Positions 1 to 11,769 of a DNA stretch of 64,000 nt are shown here, one piece after another. Position 1 is the first letter of the stretch. Each line of letters starts with the position of its first letter. This DNA is from Cheilinus undulatus. Its lineage: Eukaryota; Chordata; Actinopteri; Labriformes; Labridae. The notes under the pieces are model-generated. The model saw only the letters and a list, made by a program, of their open reading frames with translations, was not told the origin of the DNA and did not search any database. Both the position numbers and the translations under genes were made by a program. Location of the stretch: NCBI RefSeq assembly GCF_018320785.1, contig NC_054881.1, positions 17,236,275 to 17,300,274 on the forward strand, written 5' to 3'.

Positions 1-94
1 GTAGGTAGAGAAGGTCACTTCCACACACTGATTTTGTTCAAAAAGATTAACCAAAAAAACAAACACAAACAACGAAAAGAAAATTTTGCTAAAA

Positions 95-198
95 TTGGTG
101 AGAAATTGAGGAAATTGAATTAGGGGCTACTGTGGCACAGTATAGAGTCCCACATCTCCATGCAGTGTATTTATTAACAAAAAAAAAAAAAAAAAAAG
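95..198 (+). repeat. Dispersed repeat copy A with A19 tail
   Basis: A block resembling a fish tRNA-like/SINE head (ggggctactgtggcacag, then catctccatgcagtg) ends in an uninterrupted A run at 179-197. A diverged second copy lies at 930-1060 (ggggagactatggctcag, catctccatacagagtg) and also ends in an A run. The pair brackets the LINE fragment at 265-890. The family name is not recognised. Confidence 0.5.
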
Positions 199-264
199 TT
201 AAACCACTGTTTTGGTTTCATGGACGAATTTTACAAAATGAGGGCCATTTTCAACACCTTTTCT

Positions 265-890
265 CCCAAATTATGTGAAGGTTCTTAATGTGAGTATAAC
301 TCACAAGATACTTATGAGTTCAAGTATCTTGGGGTCTTGTTCACAAGTGAGGGTAAAAGTGAGCTTTAGATTGACAGGCGGATTGGCAGTACTTTAGGAG
401 TTGTGCTGGACCGTTATGGTGAAGAGGGTGCTGAGCTGAGAGGTAAAGCTCTTAATTTACCAGTTGAGCTACCTCCCAAACTTCACCTATGGCCCTGAAC
501 TTTGGGTAATGACCAAAGAATGAGAATGCAGATACAAGCGGCCAAAATTAGTTTTCCCCGGAGGGTTGCTGGGCTCAGCCTTAGAGATAGGGTAAGGAGT
601 TTAGACATCCGACGGGAGCCTGGGGTAGAGCCGAAAGGAGCCAGTTGAGGTGGTTTAAGCATCTGATCAGGATGCCTCCAGGTCGCCTCCCTGTGGAGGT
701 ATTCCGGGCACGCCCGACCGGGAGGAGACCCCGGGGGAAGACCAAGAATGCACTGGAGGGTTTACTGGTCTAGGAACGCGTCAGGATCCCCTGGCAGGAG
801 TTGGAAAGAGTCGCTGGGGAAGGGGACGTCTGGGTGGACTTGTTTAGCCTGTTACCCCCGCAACCTGGCTCTGGACCTGTAACATTACAG
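265..890 (+). mobile_element. Non-LTR retrotransposon 3' fragment (RTE/Rex-like)
   Basis: The plus strand encodes, in broken frames, the C-terminal end of a fish RTE-like reverse-transcriptase ORF. Recognisable pieces are YLGVLFTSEGK near 320-355, a glycine/arginine-rich RMPPGRLPVEVFRARPTGRR near 670-725, then RRPRGKTKNAL and a terminal VAGEGDVWVDLF. Several stops and frameshifts show that it is dead. The 5' part of the element is absent, as expected from LINE 5' truncation. The clade assignment (RTE rather than a neighbouring clade) comes from recalled similarity and is moderate. Confidence 0.7.
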
Positions 891-929
891 TTATCACTAT
901 TACTATGGTTTTGTTTAATTTGCTGAAAA

Positions 930-1060
930 TTGTGAAGTTTTACTGAAATTGTTGAAAATGTCTTTAAACTGAAATAGGGGAGACTATGGCTCAGTAGATA
1001 GAGGTTGTCATCTCCATACAGAGTGTTTATTTCAAAAATATAGACAAAAAAAAAAAAAAG
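930..1060 (+). repeat. Dispersed repeat copy B
   Basis: This is the diverged partner of the 95-198 block, with the same order of short matches (gaaattg, aggggagact, catctccat, cagagtgttta) and a terminal A run at 1046-1058. The copy lies about 845 bp downstream, on the far side of the LINE fragment. Confidence 0.5.
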
Positions 1061-1149
1061 AATTAAATAAAATGGCAACGATGAAAGGAGCATTTTAGAG
1101 AGGCAGAGCCTCAGAAGTAAAGATGGGCAAAGGTTCACAAATCTGTGGA

Positions 1150-1960
1150 ATAACTGCATCTAAAAAATGTAGAACAATATCGGAAAAAGAGTTCCTCAAC
1201 ATAAATCTGCAACGACTATGAATATCCTACCATTCACAGTTCATAATATTATAATATTATTTAAAGTGTCAGAGAATCTGGAGAAATCTCTGTGTACAGA
1301 TACAGAAATGCTGCAGTCTTCTCTGGGCCAAAGCTAATTTAAAATGGAAAACTGTTCTGTGGTCAGATAAATCAAAATTTTAATTTTCTTTTGGAAACCA
1401 TGGACGCCATGTCCTATGAACTCAAGAGGAGAGGGACCATCCAGCTTGTTATCAGTACACAGTTGAAAAGCCTGCATCTCTGATGATATGGGGTTGCATT
1501 AATACCTTTGGTGTGGGCAGATTGCACATTTGGAAAGGCACTACTGATGCTGAAAAGTATGTACTGGTTTTAGAGCACCATATGCTCCCATCCAGATAAT
1601 GTCACTTTCAGGGAAGGCTTTGCATACCTCAGCAAGATGATGTTAAACCACATACCACATCCATCACAACAGCATGGCTTCACAGTAGAAACATCCCAGT
1701 CCGGAACTGGCCTGCCTGCAGTCGTGATCTTTCACCAACACAAAACATCTGGATCATCATAAGATGAAAAATCCAGCACAGAAGACCAAGGACTGATGAG
1801 CAGCTGGAATACATCAGACAAGAATGGGACAACATTACTCCCCTAAACCTCAGCAGGTGCTCTCCTCTACTCCCAGATGTTTACAGACTGTTGGTAAAAG
1901 AAGACGGGATGTTACGTAATGGTAAACATGGCTCTGCCCCTACTTTTTTGAAATACGTTT
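1150..1960 (+). mobile_element. Tc1-like transposon remnant (family 1)
   Basis: This is a decayed Tc1/mariner copy. In broken frames the plus strand shows the first catalytic block (WSDKSKF-like, near 1360) and the second (QQDD, near 1630). The third-block context is an SPTQNIWI-like run near 1735-1755, expected as SPxxNxxE. The tail is RTDEQLEYIRQEWDN-like near 1790-1830. Stops interrupt every frame and no terminal inverted repeat is evident. A related piece lies in reverse at 8205-8420. The 64-codon open frame starting at 1891 is the end of this remnant, not a gene. Confidence 0.75.
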
Positions 1961-2079
1961 GTTTTCTTAGACGCCATCAGAGCTGCGCTAAGTCGTTTCA
2001 GACAGCTGCAACCGTCCCCTGTGACGCTGTAAAACTTTTAAAGGAATTTTTAAAAAATTTTATCTGTTTATCTTCCTCA

Positions 2080-2440
2080 GTTTGAAGCTACAGACTAATT
2101 TTCCTGCACAGATGTCTAAAGTTTTTTCTGAGCCTGTATTTTTTAAGTCATATCAGTCTATCCTCTTCTTTCTAACCTCTCTATCCCTCCGTCTATTTCT
2201 TCTCTGTCGGCCTTTAATGACTTTATCACCTCCTCTGTCTCCCTCTACATCTCCCGTCTCGCTCTCTTTTCTTCTCTCGCTGCCACTCTTCTTCTGTTTT
2301 CTGTCTCTGTAATCATCCCAGCATCCATCTCCCCTCATCAATCCACCTCCTCACTTCTCCTCCTCCTCTGCTCCTGTTTTAATCACTCCATCTCATCCTC
2401 CTACTCCTCTTCCTCCCTCTGTTGCCAGGGAAACTGCAGT
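2080..2440 (+). repeat. Polypyrimidine (CT-rich) tract
   Basis: About 300 bp are strongly biased to C and T on the plus strand (runs such as tcctcctcctctgctcc), with no fixed repeat period. Open frames here are composition artefacts. A similar CT tract lies at 5650-5800 and the opposite bias (GA) at 6790-7535. Confidence 0.7.
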
Positions 2441-3075
2441 CCATACTGCGGCTGTTAATCTGGTGACATTGTCTTTCTATTACCTGTGGGTCAGATGCCT
2501 GATAAGGAGGACAAAGGGTGGGAAACCGGAGAGCGAGTCACTCTAAACGTCTGTAAAATGTTGGTCTTCATTAACGCCACTGACAGAGTGGCCTGCAGAG
2601 AAACATGCTAACTCTGCTAAACTAATGTTATCCTTACATGCAGCGATGTGAACCAGCTTTGTAATGCTTACAAAGATCAGATTTTTGTTAACATCTGACA
2701 AGATCTGAATCATCCCTGAGGCGACTTTGGAAGCTGCTGTAAATCAGATTTCTCCTGCACATTTATAATCATTTGTATTCTTCACATATACACTGCTAAC
2801 TCAACAGGAGAGATAAAAAGTCTCTCCATAAAACAACCTGCAGAACACAAGCATCCAATAAATAAACTGGGGCTTCCATGACACTAAAACAATCCTCTAA
2901 AAACTGATGCACATGGACCAGTAGGGGGTTGTCTGACTCGGAGAAACAATGCAAACTAGTGGTATCTAGGAACTATTTAAACATGAATCGTAATTTCATT
3001 AAGTCAACTAAAGTCAAGCAAAATACCAGAAAACTGGTCCTAGTAGTCTCACAATTACTGACTGATCACCTGAGT
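2441..3075. other. Intergenic, nothing recognised
   Basis: Unique-looking AT-rich sequence with no supported exon, RNA gene or repeat. Confidence 0.5.
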
Positions 3076-3079
3076 GCAG

Positions 3080-3226
3080 TGAATGTGCCTCAGGTGATTG
3101 TATGAACATACCTGTGTCTGGAACGTCCTGCCACTGGTTAATCAGTATTGCTGGCTACCATTACAACATCAAGACAAAGGAACACTCCAAGCAACTCAGA
3201 GAAAAGGTTACTGAAAAGTATAAGGT
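3080..3226 (+). mobile_element. Tc1-like element, 5' end fragment (family 2)
   Basis: The stretch matches the left end of the longer copy at 19430-20640: gtgcagtgaatg, then ctggttaatcagt, ggctaccattac, aacactccaagcaactcag and gaaaagtataag. A reverse-strand copy of the same end is at 6535-6665 and another at about 25970-26150. No transposase core is attached here. Confidence 0.75.
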
Positions 3227-4560
3227 GGCTTTCACACTAGGGGCCCGGTCTCCGATCTTGCACTTGAGCCCAAAGTCCATCTTGTTTTGGTTAGTGTGAA
3301 TGCAAACGAACCATGGTCACCAGGCCCGAGCCAACTTGGGGAGGTGATCTCTGGCGGGATTCAAGGGCACGGTTCAGATGAGATGTAAATGCAACCGTGC
3401 CCAGATACAGAACAGGGTGGTGTATCAGCTACATGACGTTATCGTAAAAACTAAACTTTTTTCCACCACGGCAGCAGCAGTTTGTTAACCTTTTTCCTCA
3501 AAAGTGGAAAGCATCAGAATCAAGTCAACAAATGATCTGTTATCACCTACCTTATGGATGAACACAAGTCAGTGACATGAGATGCAGAGGCAATGAACAT
3601 TTCCCATCACCTCAGAAATGGCTGAAGAGCAGTGGTTGCCATGGTAGCTTCTTCTTCTTTCTCCTCCTTGGCAGGATATTCTGCACACAACAACTGTTGC
3701 ATGGGTTCTTCATTGGTCAAAGCTTTATGGGAGAGTGGCAAAAGGGAAAGCCACTGCTGAATAAAACTCAATAAGCCTGAGGTCAGTGCACGCGATGTTT
3801 TCGCTTTGTGTTTCTTAATATCATTGTCATTTTACATCATAGATGTGCAGTTCAAACACTTGCATAGGCTGGAGAATCTCATCTTTTACTTCCGCCCTCA
3901 GTTGCACACCCACGCAATTCACAGCCGGAGTTAGTGGGCCAATGAGAGAGCAACAGGCTCATGTCGTCACCCTTCGTTGTGCGTCATTGGATTAATCTTT
4001 TGTCTGTCAACTTTTGCCAACCACTTGACAACGTGGAATCCTTAAGGCCCTCCCTATCACAGTTTTAGCAGGAGAGGAGAGGTGAGAGACTGGAGTGAGA
4101 GGAGAGATGAGACCTGTTGATCTCTGATGACACTAAAGCAAAACTGAAGTCATTATTCAGCTTCATTTATGTCATATTTGAAACATTTGGTGAACATAGA
4201 ATGACAAACAACATTTATGCTTAAAAAACGATATGACAAAACGTAATTTTAGACATGTTTTCTGCACTAACCTATTATTTTATTCATATATTCTACTACT
4301 TTTGTGAAGCTAAGACTTTGGTTTAACTTATTTCTAGCACCTAAAAATTTTTCCACATGAGAAAAGGTATGTTTTAACAGGAGATTAAAAAATGCTGAAA
4401 GATCAGATTTCAAGATTTTGCATTTGGGCTAAAATAACTCTTAACTGTCCTCTTGGACAAAAATGGTCCTCAGTATCAGTAAAAGCTGGGATTGTCCAAA
4501 ATATTTTGATACAAAACACTTGGATGTTTTGTAATTTGCAAATGCTTTAAAAAGGTGAAT
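3227..4560. other. Intergenic, probable repeat-derived sequence
   Basis: 3227-3440 begins 'ggtggctttcacactagg' and continues with a GC-richer stretch resembling a non-autonomous fish DNA element (the family is uncertain). 3780-4040 contains gccaatgagagag and a run of short CpG-containing motifs. The remainder is unremarkable. No coding exon is supported. Confidence 0.35.
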
Positions 4561-4574
4561 TAGAAAATAATGTC

Positions 4575-5035
4575 TAAATTGAGGAAATACCCTCAGAGGG
4601 TTACACTTGGACTAGTGCACACCAAAAGGGGGGAGACTCCATGGTCAAGTGGAAGAAAATTATTTGGTGTGAATTTCTGGCCGTCAGATACCAAACACAG
4701 CACATCACCACAAACACACCATCCCCACTGTGAAGCACAGTGGTGCACCATCATGCTGTGGGGGTGCTTCTTGGTAGCTGACCCTGGAAAGCTTGAAAAA
4801 GTAGAGGGTAAAATAAATGCAACAATATATTGGATAATCCTGGATTGACTGCAGGCAAAGGTGCATTTACTAAATACTGACTTGAAGTCGTTTATTTTAC
4901 TTTACATGTTTTTATTTAATTGACAGTACTTTGTAGAAATCTGTTTTCACTTGACATTTAAGAGGATTTTTTTGTATTTAATTCTGTCAAGAAAGCCAAA
5001 TTATATTTACCTTAAGTATTTTTCCCTTATAAATT
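4575..5035 (+). mobile_element. Tc1-like deletion derivative (family 2)
   Basis: The copy runs from the transposase middle (agactccatggtcaagtgga; caccatcatgctgtgggggtg = TIMLWG-like) to the 3' part (aaggtgcatttactaaatac, tttacatgtttttatt, tagaaatctgttttcactt). Compared with 19430-20640 it skips about 300 bp between the 'ataatcctgga' block and the 3' untranslated tail, removing the second and third catalytic blocks. It is non-autonomous and decayed. Confidence 0.75.
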
Positions 5036-5167
5036 AGAAGGAGAATCAACTTTTTAAAGGAATGTTCCATCTTGGTATGCACTTAAACATTTTATAAAGA
5101 AGGGGGTCACACTGGTGTCCAAGAGAGCAAATTTACATTTCATTAGCAGAACGCTGAGTGAGAAAAT

Positions 5168-5214
5168 CGTGGTACAAACCAAACCATGACCTCTGTGAGC
5201 TGTTACAGTCCTAG
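5168..5214 (+). repeat. Dispersed repeat end, copy 1
   Basis: A 47-bp stretch (ggtacaaaccaaaccatgac, ctctgtgagctgttacag, tcctag) recurs nearly unchanged at 39414-39456, 34 kb away inside NARS1. It resembles the terminus of a common fish DNA-transposon family that I cannot name. Confidence 0.6.
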
Positions 5215-5649
5215 TTTACAACACTCATTCATTTTTAGACAAAGAATCACCACTTCTGTGCCACTTTTAGCATTTACTCAATAGTTTTACATGCAAATCT
5301 CTTTCATTTTAGTTCATCTGTACAAACAGAGACGTTGGCAGCCCTGGCAGTCCAGCAACAGTAGGGAAAAGAGAAATCTGTCACCACGTCCCACCAGAGA
5401 GTTTAAAAAGAGTGTTTCTGAGACAGGAGAGACAGATCTGAAACACACTTAATCTTCTCCTTTTGGACCTTCCCTGTATTTAATTAAACCATCTTTGCTG
5501 AGTAAGCATGTTTTCTTTCCCTCCTGGTTTTCTCGCCCAATGCTGGGGTCAAACTACATGTTGTAGACACAGTTACAGTTATGGCTCTGATTGGCTTATC
5601 TGATTCAGCAGCCATCATACAGACAAATAGTGTTGTCTGTCTTTATCAT

Positions 5650-5800
5650 TTTACATACAGTTTTTTTTTTTCTCCTTCCTCTCTTTCCCTCTCTCTCTTC
5701 TCGTGCATTTCAGTCCTCTCCTTTTTTTTTCTTCCTAAATTCATTTTTAAATTTTCTCTCTCTCCGTCCTTCTCCTTCTCCTTCTCTGCTTCTCTCCGTA
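5650..5800 (+). repeat. CT-rich tract
   Basis: A run of T and C (ttttttttttctccttcctc and similar) generates overlapping serine/leucine/phenylalanine-rich open frames that are not genes. Confidence 0.65.
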
Positions 5801-6534
5801 GAAATCAATGGTCGTTCTCTCAATAGGAGGTCACGGGGTTGCAGGCGCTGGCGTCCAGGCTTTTCAATTACCAGCAGCCTGCAGTCACCATAACACAGAC
5901 TCACACACCTTTAGTCCTGAACAGCCCTCCCCCCGAGCTGATGGGCCGGCAGACGGAGAGAACAGAGGAAAGATTTCAAAATTAAAAACTGTTTGGATGT
6001 GGAAGAAAGAGACACAGAGAGAGAAGAAGAAGAGAGGGAATTGGAGAGAAATCAGGCGGAAAAAGAAGAGGAGAATGGTGCCAAGAAAGTGGATGAGGAG
6101 GCAGAAGGAGGTGGAGCTCAGGTAGGGGAGGACAGAATAAAATCTAAGGGCGCACTCGCACCAGGCAAACTGATCTGTGGCCAAGCGGATTTAACCCTGA
6201 AGACAATCACTTGGGTTGAGTTTAAAAAAAAGGGCAAATGCAAATATCCGAGTCCAAGCTTCTTGTAGTCTGACCTGCATGTGCAGAGTTATGTGCAAAG
6301 TCAGTTGGTTGTGTCTTTGTCTTCTGCATGTGCAAGAAGGGCCACCCTGCTTTGCTCTGCTTGAGACAGTCTTTCTTTCCTGCATGCATCAATCCATGTA
6401 GAGCAGATAAATCCAAACATATGCATGGAAATGCACAGACTATCCAACCAACTTCTGTATGCACAAGAGGTTAGCCAAGTTAGGCCAATGTGAGTGCAGA
6501 CCACCAAGGCCTGAAGATGGGAATTTTTTTTTGT

Positions 6535-6665
6535 ATCCACCCCCTGACTTATACTTTTCAGTAACCTTTTCCCTGAGTTGCTTAGAGTGTTCTTTTGTCT
6601 TCATGGCATAATGGTAGCCAGGGACACTGATTAACCAGTGACTTGGCCTTCCAGACACAGGTGTC
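6535..6665 (-). mobile_element. Tc1-like element, 5' end fragment (family 2)
   Basis: Read on the minus strand this matches the block at 3080-3226: ccagtcactggttaatc-like, then ggctaccattatgcc, then aacactctaagcaactcag and gaaaagtataagtcaggggg. The two copies point in opposite directions about 3.4 kb apart. Confidence 0.75.
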
Positions 6666-6789
6666 TTTCTACTACAATAAAAAATAATTTTCCCACAGAG
6701 TAAACTGAGTTTCTAGAAATCTTCACCCTGGAAAGAGTTCTCCATCTAAAGTACAGTTAGCATGTTTACAGAAGGCCAGATAAACTTCA

Positions 6790-7535
6790 TGTTTCTCTCA
6801 TGTAAACGTGCTGAAAGAGGGAGGAGAATGGCAGATCAGAAACAAAAAAAGGTTAGTAGAGAAGAGGAGGAAACAAAAAAGACAAGAAAATATATTTGGG
6901 GTTAACATTAACAGAAGAAGGTGCAGATCAAACAGGAGATGTGAAGAGAAAACAGGAGGTAAAGAGGGAAGGACGGAGGAGCAGAGGAAGAGTTGAAAGG
7001 AGAAAAGGAGGTCATGGAGGTGGACAAGACAAAAGAGAAGGTGAGGAGAAAATCAAATGAAAGGAGAGATTGTAGCTCGCTCAGATTCAGCAGGGAGGGG
7101 GGGAGACAGGGGGGAGGAGGCGCCCAGCCAGGCGCCCTCGGGGGTTATTGGGTCGTGGACAGCCAATCTCTCTCAGCTTAATCAACAGCAGCAGAGGTGA
7201 TTGCAACACCGCAGGGGACTGCTGGGAAAAAAGATGGAGGGAAGGGGGAGGTGGAAGGGTGGAGGGAGCGGAGAGAGAACGAGATAGGAATGAATGGGAA
7301 GGAGCGGGGCGGAGGGGTGGAGGGAACTGGAAGATGAGGAGAAGATTGCAAAAGGAGGAAAAATGGGGGAGAGGGGGAGGTGGGAGGACAGCAGATTGGA
7401 AAAGATAAGAGGGAGAGAAAGGTGAGCAAGGGAGGGAGATAGAGAGAGAGGATAAAGGAAGGAGGAAATAGAGGGAAAAATGGTGAGAGAATTAAGGAGA
7501 AAGATAGGAGGGGAGACAAAAAGGAGTACCTTTTC
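6790..7535 (+). repeat. Polypurine (GA-rich) tract, ~745 bp
   Basis: The plus strand is dominated by A and G with many gagga, ggagg and gaaag runs, richest at 7220-7520. A short mixed island (7120-7200) interrupts it. All open frames here are Glu/Lys/Arg/Gly-rich on plus and Ser/Leu/Pro-rich on minus, which is compositional. The tract could form H-DNA. Confidence 0.75.
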
Positions 7536-7639
7536 ATTTCCTTATGGCATGAATCTATGGAACCAATTTTACCATAGTCAAATTTTGAGACATGGGGTTA
7601 CAATGTTACAGCTGATAGTTTCCATCCCAAAAGCTGTAA

Positions 7640-7671
7640 AAAACAAACAAACAAACAAACAAACAAACAAA
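7640..7671 (+). repeat. (AAAC)n microsatellite
   Basis: About 7-8 tandem copies of caaa in a 32-bp run. Confidence 0.9.
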
Positions 7672-8204
7672 AAAATGTCAGAATACATCAGAAACTGCCC
7701 AAAATATATAATCAATATGGAAGCCACCAGCAGGTTAGGACACCCCATCATCGAGTCAAGACACTGGTGGTGACGATGGAAGAAAAGTATAAGATGAAAA
7801 GTGAACCTCTGAGAAGCTTGATCCAGGCCCTGATGAGATGCTTGGAAGCAGCGATGAAAGGTTACAAGATGGCACAAAAAAGCTGGACCTGAATACCGTT
7901 GAGATGTGGTGGAGGTAGCTGGGGTGGAGGATGGTTACAGCAGTTGCACTGAAACAACAGACTGACTGTGAAGAGGAGAACAGATATTAAAATGACAGCA
8001 GCACAGACATGTTTCGGACTTTTTCAAAGGAAAATACACTGATTTTTGTCACAGCTCAACCCAAATTCGCTTGTACAGTGTGAGCTCTCAGGTTCTGCAC
8101 AACCATTGGTCTTTGTAGTGTGAGCCCGTAAATCATACGCAGTGGTCGTGCAACGTAAGTGATTCAGTTGCACAAAGCTGACAATACATTGCACGACTGT
8201 CAGA
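7672..8204. other. Intergenic, nothing coding
   Basis: No exon or RNA gene recognised. 8020-8200 has repeat-like phrasing (agtgtgagctctcag, tagtgtgagcccgtaaatc) of unknown family. Confidence 0.35.
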
Positions 8205-8420
8205 GTCTGCTTGAAATCTCACAGTGTATGCCCAGCTTTAGTCCACAGGACACGGTGTCCATGGTTTCCAAAACAAATCTCAAATGTTGATTCATCTGAC
8301 CACAGAACCGTTTTTCATCTTGCCTCAGTCCATTTTCAGAGCTTTGGCCCAGGGATTCCCCATAATTTTTGTTTAATGAAAACATCAGATAGCCTGAAAA
8401 CATTGCAGTGTAAAACAAAG
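8205..8420 (-). mobile_element. Tc1-like transposon fragment (family 1)
   Basis: The minus strand reads through a transposase segment around the first catalytic block: CGQMNQHLRFVLETMDTVSC, homologous to the 1330-1425 segment of the other family-1 copy (tggtcagataaatcaaaat, ttggaaaccatggacgcc). The fragment is short, isolated and has no termini. Confidence 0.65.
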
Positions 8421-9334
8421 AAAACACACAAAGACATCAGTGTTTAGCAGTTGCACATTGTCAGTTTTTATTTGATTTTGAAGGAAGACTCTCTGAAATC
8501 ACACTGTAAATGCTGTGACTATCAAATATTAAGTAATAAGTCAGGACAGTGGAGATGGATGGTTTGTGAGGCCTGGAACACATCAAAAACATAAATAAAT
8601 AAACCCAAAAATAAACAGTAAAATTTGAGTATGCTCAGGCTGAAACAAAGCTTTAACATCTTGGTAATCTGTACAATACAAATTGTGTGCAGTTCAGAGC
8701 AAACTACACACCCACACAGCAGAATCTTACAAATAAAAACAGACAGACCGAGGATAACTGAAATAAATTAATGAACATGTTAATGAAGGGAAAACCCACC
8801 CATCACAGATATTAGCATGTCAACCTGCTGTGAGCTAAACATTTGGCCTTTTCTGCATAAAACCAGTGGAAAAGTAACACTGTGCTGGATGACGGTAGAA
8901 TCAAGTATATTACACAGCGGAAGCAAAAAGAAGTACCGCTTTAAAAGAACTGTACAACTCATGTAAACACTTGAAAAATCAAATGCATTTAGAAGGACAT
9001 GGCCAACTAGCTAGAGCTCACAAGTTGGCTGACTCGACTTAGTCCCTGAAAGAGGCGGGAAATGGGCCCACTGAAGACGTCATCTATCAATGCCAAGGCA
9101 TGCATAGTGCACCAATTAGCATTCCTGACTAAAATGATCCTCCTGAGAAAAAGTTTGTTGGATGGCTAAACTCATTCTGATAATAATGGCCTTAAAGTCA
9201 GGTTCAATGGGTCCTACCACTCTGTTAACATTAAGAGAAAAATAGCTAATTCATACAAATTCAAGAAGAAATTGTTTAACATTTTAAACAAGCAACAACA
9301 CGTGCACATGTGCTTGCTTTCTTGGGTTTTGCTT
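8421..9334. other. Intergenic, nothing recognised
   Basis: AT-rich unique-looking sequence without supported features. Confidence 0.5.
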
Positions 9335-9636
9335 TTTAAGGAAAATTTGGGTATGTTTGTAGCTGGGTTGTATGAGGTACTTGGTAATAGCAGTACCACT
9401 AGCTTCCAATTCAGACGCAAATGGCTGTCCACATACACTGAGGCGAAAGAAGACGTAGCTGGTAGCTGAAGCTCGCATTGCAAAATACTGCCAAACGCAG
9501 AGGCTTTCTGGGTAAAACTGGAAATGCTTCATATATTTCCAATATAGCGTGCAATTCAGTCTCAGTTTTTGGCCCAAACATGCCTGAGAGTTCTCCATAT
9601 AAAATCCAACTTCAAAAATACCAAACATCCCTTTAA
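9335..9636. mobile_element. TTAA-flanked MITE, short copy
   Basis: The left end (ttaagg, then tttgtagctgggttgtatga, ggtact) is the approximate inverted partner of the right end (aatccaacttcaaaaatacc, aaacatcccttta). The same ends occur in the longer foldback element at 27530-28132. About 300 bp, with no coding capacity. Confidence 0.65.
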
Positions 9637-11769
9637 TAGGTAATGGTGAAATTAACATACCTGTATGTAAACCCCAAGTATCACCATGAGTAAAGTTCTG
9701 TCTGGGATTTTTCTGATTTTGGTGATTCAAATTGTATCAAAATAATGTGTAAGGAGATATAGGGTAAAATGCCTGGTGCTGCAGCTCAAGGTAGCGGTCA
9801 ATGGCCACCATCCAGCTTGGTCACTGGTGCACATTCAGAACTTTTTTAATGCCTATCTGGAATTTTTCTGGGGGTGGCTTTTTGACAAACAGTATAATGT
9901 CTCAGTTTGTAACATCATCTGGAGGTCCACAAGGCTCACTTAACTTGACCCATGTCAGGATGTGTATCTGGATTAGCTTTGCTACTTATTCATGCTCCTT
10001 GAGGCTGAACAGAGCCATAATTACAATCTGATAGCTAGCTCAGCCTAGACTCTATTTCTCAGCTGTATGCCACAAACTAGGATCCTGATTTCCTTTACAT
10101 ACTGTAGTTATATTGCTGTAAGAATAAGCCTCTTATTTATGGTATTAAAGGATAATGACACCTCATTCACAGCCTCTTTCCTGGGTTAAATCACAGCAGG
10201 TGAGTGAAAATTCTGATCTTGGGTGGATTTTCCTGTCAGCATTTGGCTAAGCAACAAAAAAACATGAAGACAGAGAAAACAAAGTCCAGTTTTTCTAGTT
10301 AGCCAGTGTAAAAGGCACGTTATTGTGGCGAAACAGAAGAAGAGTAGAAGCGGAGCAGGATCAGGCGTCAGAGCTCAAGTTATTACCCATAAAAAGGGTA
10401 ACGTTTTAATTCATATTTACACATCGTTAGGGAGTCTCATCCACATCTGTGACTTGAAGCATTTTTCCTGTAGTTGTAGCACCGGACTGTGAAACTAAAT
10501 TGGCATCCTTTAACAATGTACTGACTTCTCAAAGAAACATGTTCACATTTTGTTACTGCAATGTGATCAGAGAGGTTTAGGTGTACAATTTTGATTATAA
10601 CTGAGCAGTGTGACTTCTGTGTTAAGGGGGACTGTTCAAACATCATCTCACCTTTTTGCTGTTTAGAAAATACCTCACAAGTGGTTTCATTTTTACCATA
10701 CAATGACACAATATCATATGAATTGAGTTTTATCATCAAAACAGACAATCCGCATGATATTATGTCTCAAATCACAGTAAAACAAGAGGCCAAGGCTAAC
10801 AGCGTGTCCTAACAGCATGCAAGTGTCGGAGGATGCTTCACATCAGATGCTCTGTTTCAGCTCTGCGTCCATTAAATTTTTGATTATCTACACTGTAAAT
10901 TTGATTTGTTTTCTTAGAAACAGTCTGACATTAACCTGACATGCCAGATGGATTTGTTTGCTTTCACTTTAAAAGCAGGGAAAGGGATTATTTTGCTGTG
11001 ACTTGGTGCTCCTTTGGCAGTGGTGAGCCTCATAGCTTTGCCTCTATGCTAACGCAAGTCAGAGTACAATACTTTGATTTGGGATATTATTTATGCACTG
11101 TTTCAACTTTCTGAAACAAGATAACAATCTTGATTAGCGAAAAAAGTGAGAGAAAAATCAAGGAAACATTTCTGTAGGACTCTCCCAGCGCCTTTGAGTC
11201 TTCCATTTTCCTACCATACAAAGTGTTTCGGAAGGGCTGGAATTTAAAACAATTCTATGAAGGTGCTTGGACAAAGTGTTCTGTCTGTTGCATTCATTAT
11301 GGGCCAATCAGAGTGACAGGACAAAATGAGGTAGACATAAGCAGCTCCAGTAAGTAATGTGAGCTCAGCAGGCAAGCGGTGTGGTAGTTTATGGACGATG
11401 GGAGTTTGTTGGTGGATAAAACTCAAGCTGGGCCGATAGATAGAAGTGCAAAGTTTGCCATTCTTTTCAGAAAAAAATATAGTCAAATTCTGATAAAACT
11501 TCTGCTACACTATCACTTTAGTGGGGCTGATAACTACACTGGCAGCAGCTATTACTGCCGCCTTCCAGTACAACAAAGCCCCATCTGTAGATATCGTCTC
11601 ATTCTCCTCAAATGACGCTGATTGGTCAGGTCAGTTCTTAGCCCTTACACAATCGTCTCAGATGAGAGCCTTTCAGAAATGGATCTGCCTGATGACAGAT
11701 GTGGAATCTGGCCAATCTATCGGCTTTGCAAGGTTTAATATTTTCTTTTATTCAAGGAAATGACCAAGA
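9637..11769. other. Intergenic, no gene recognised
   Basis: No exon passes inspection on either strand. 11225-11760 has the look of a dispersed non-autonomous element, with balanced composition unlike its flanks, but I could not pair its ends. Confidence 0.4.

Noticed and set aside
770-1159. 129-codon minus-strand open frame
   Set aside because: It runs antisense through the LINE fragment and a repeat, with no homology recognised.
7148-7537. Overlapping open frames in the GA-rich tract (both strands)
   Set aside because: The amino-acid content only mirrors purine/pyrimidine bias, and frames are open on both strands at once.
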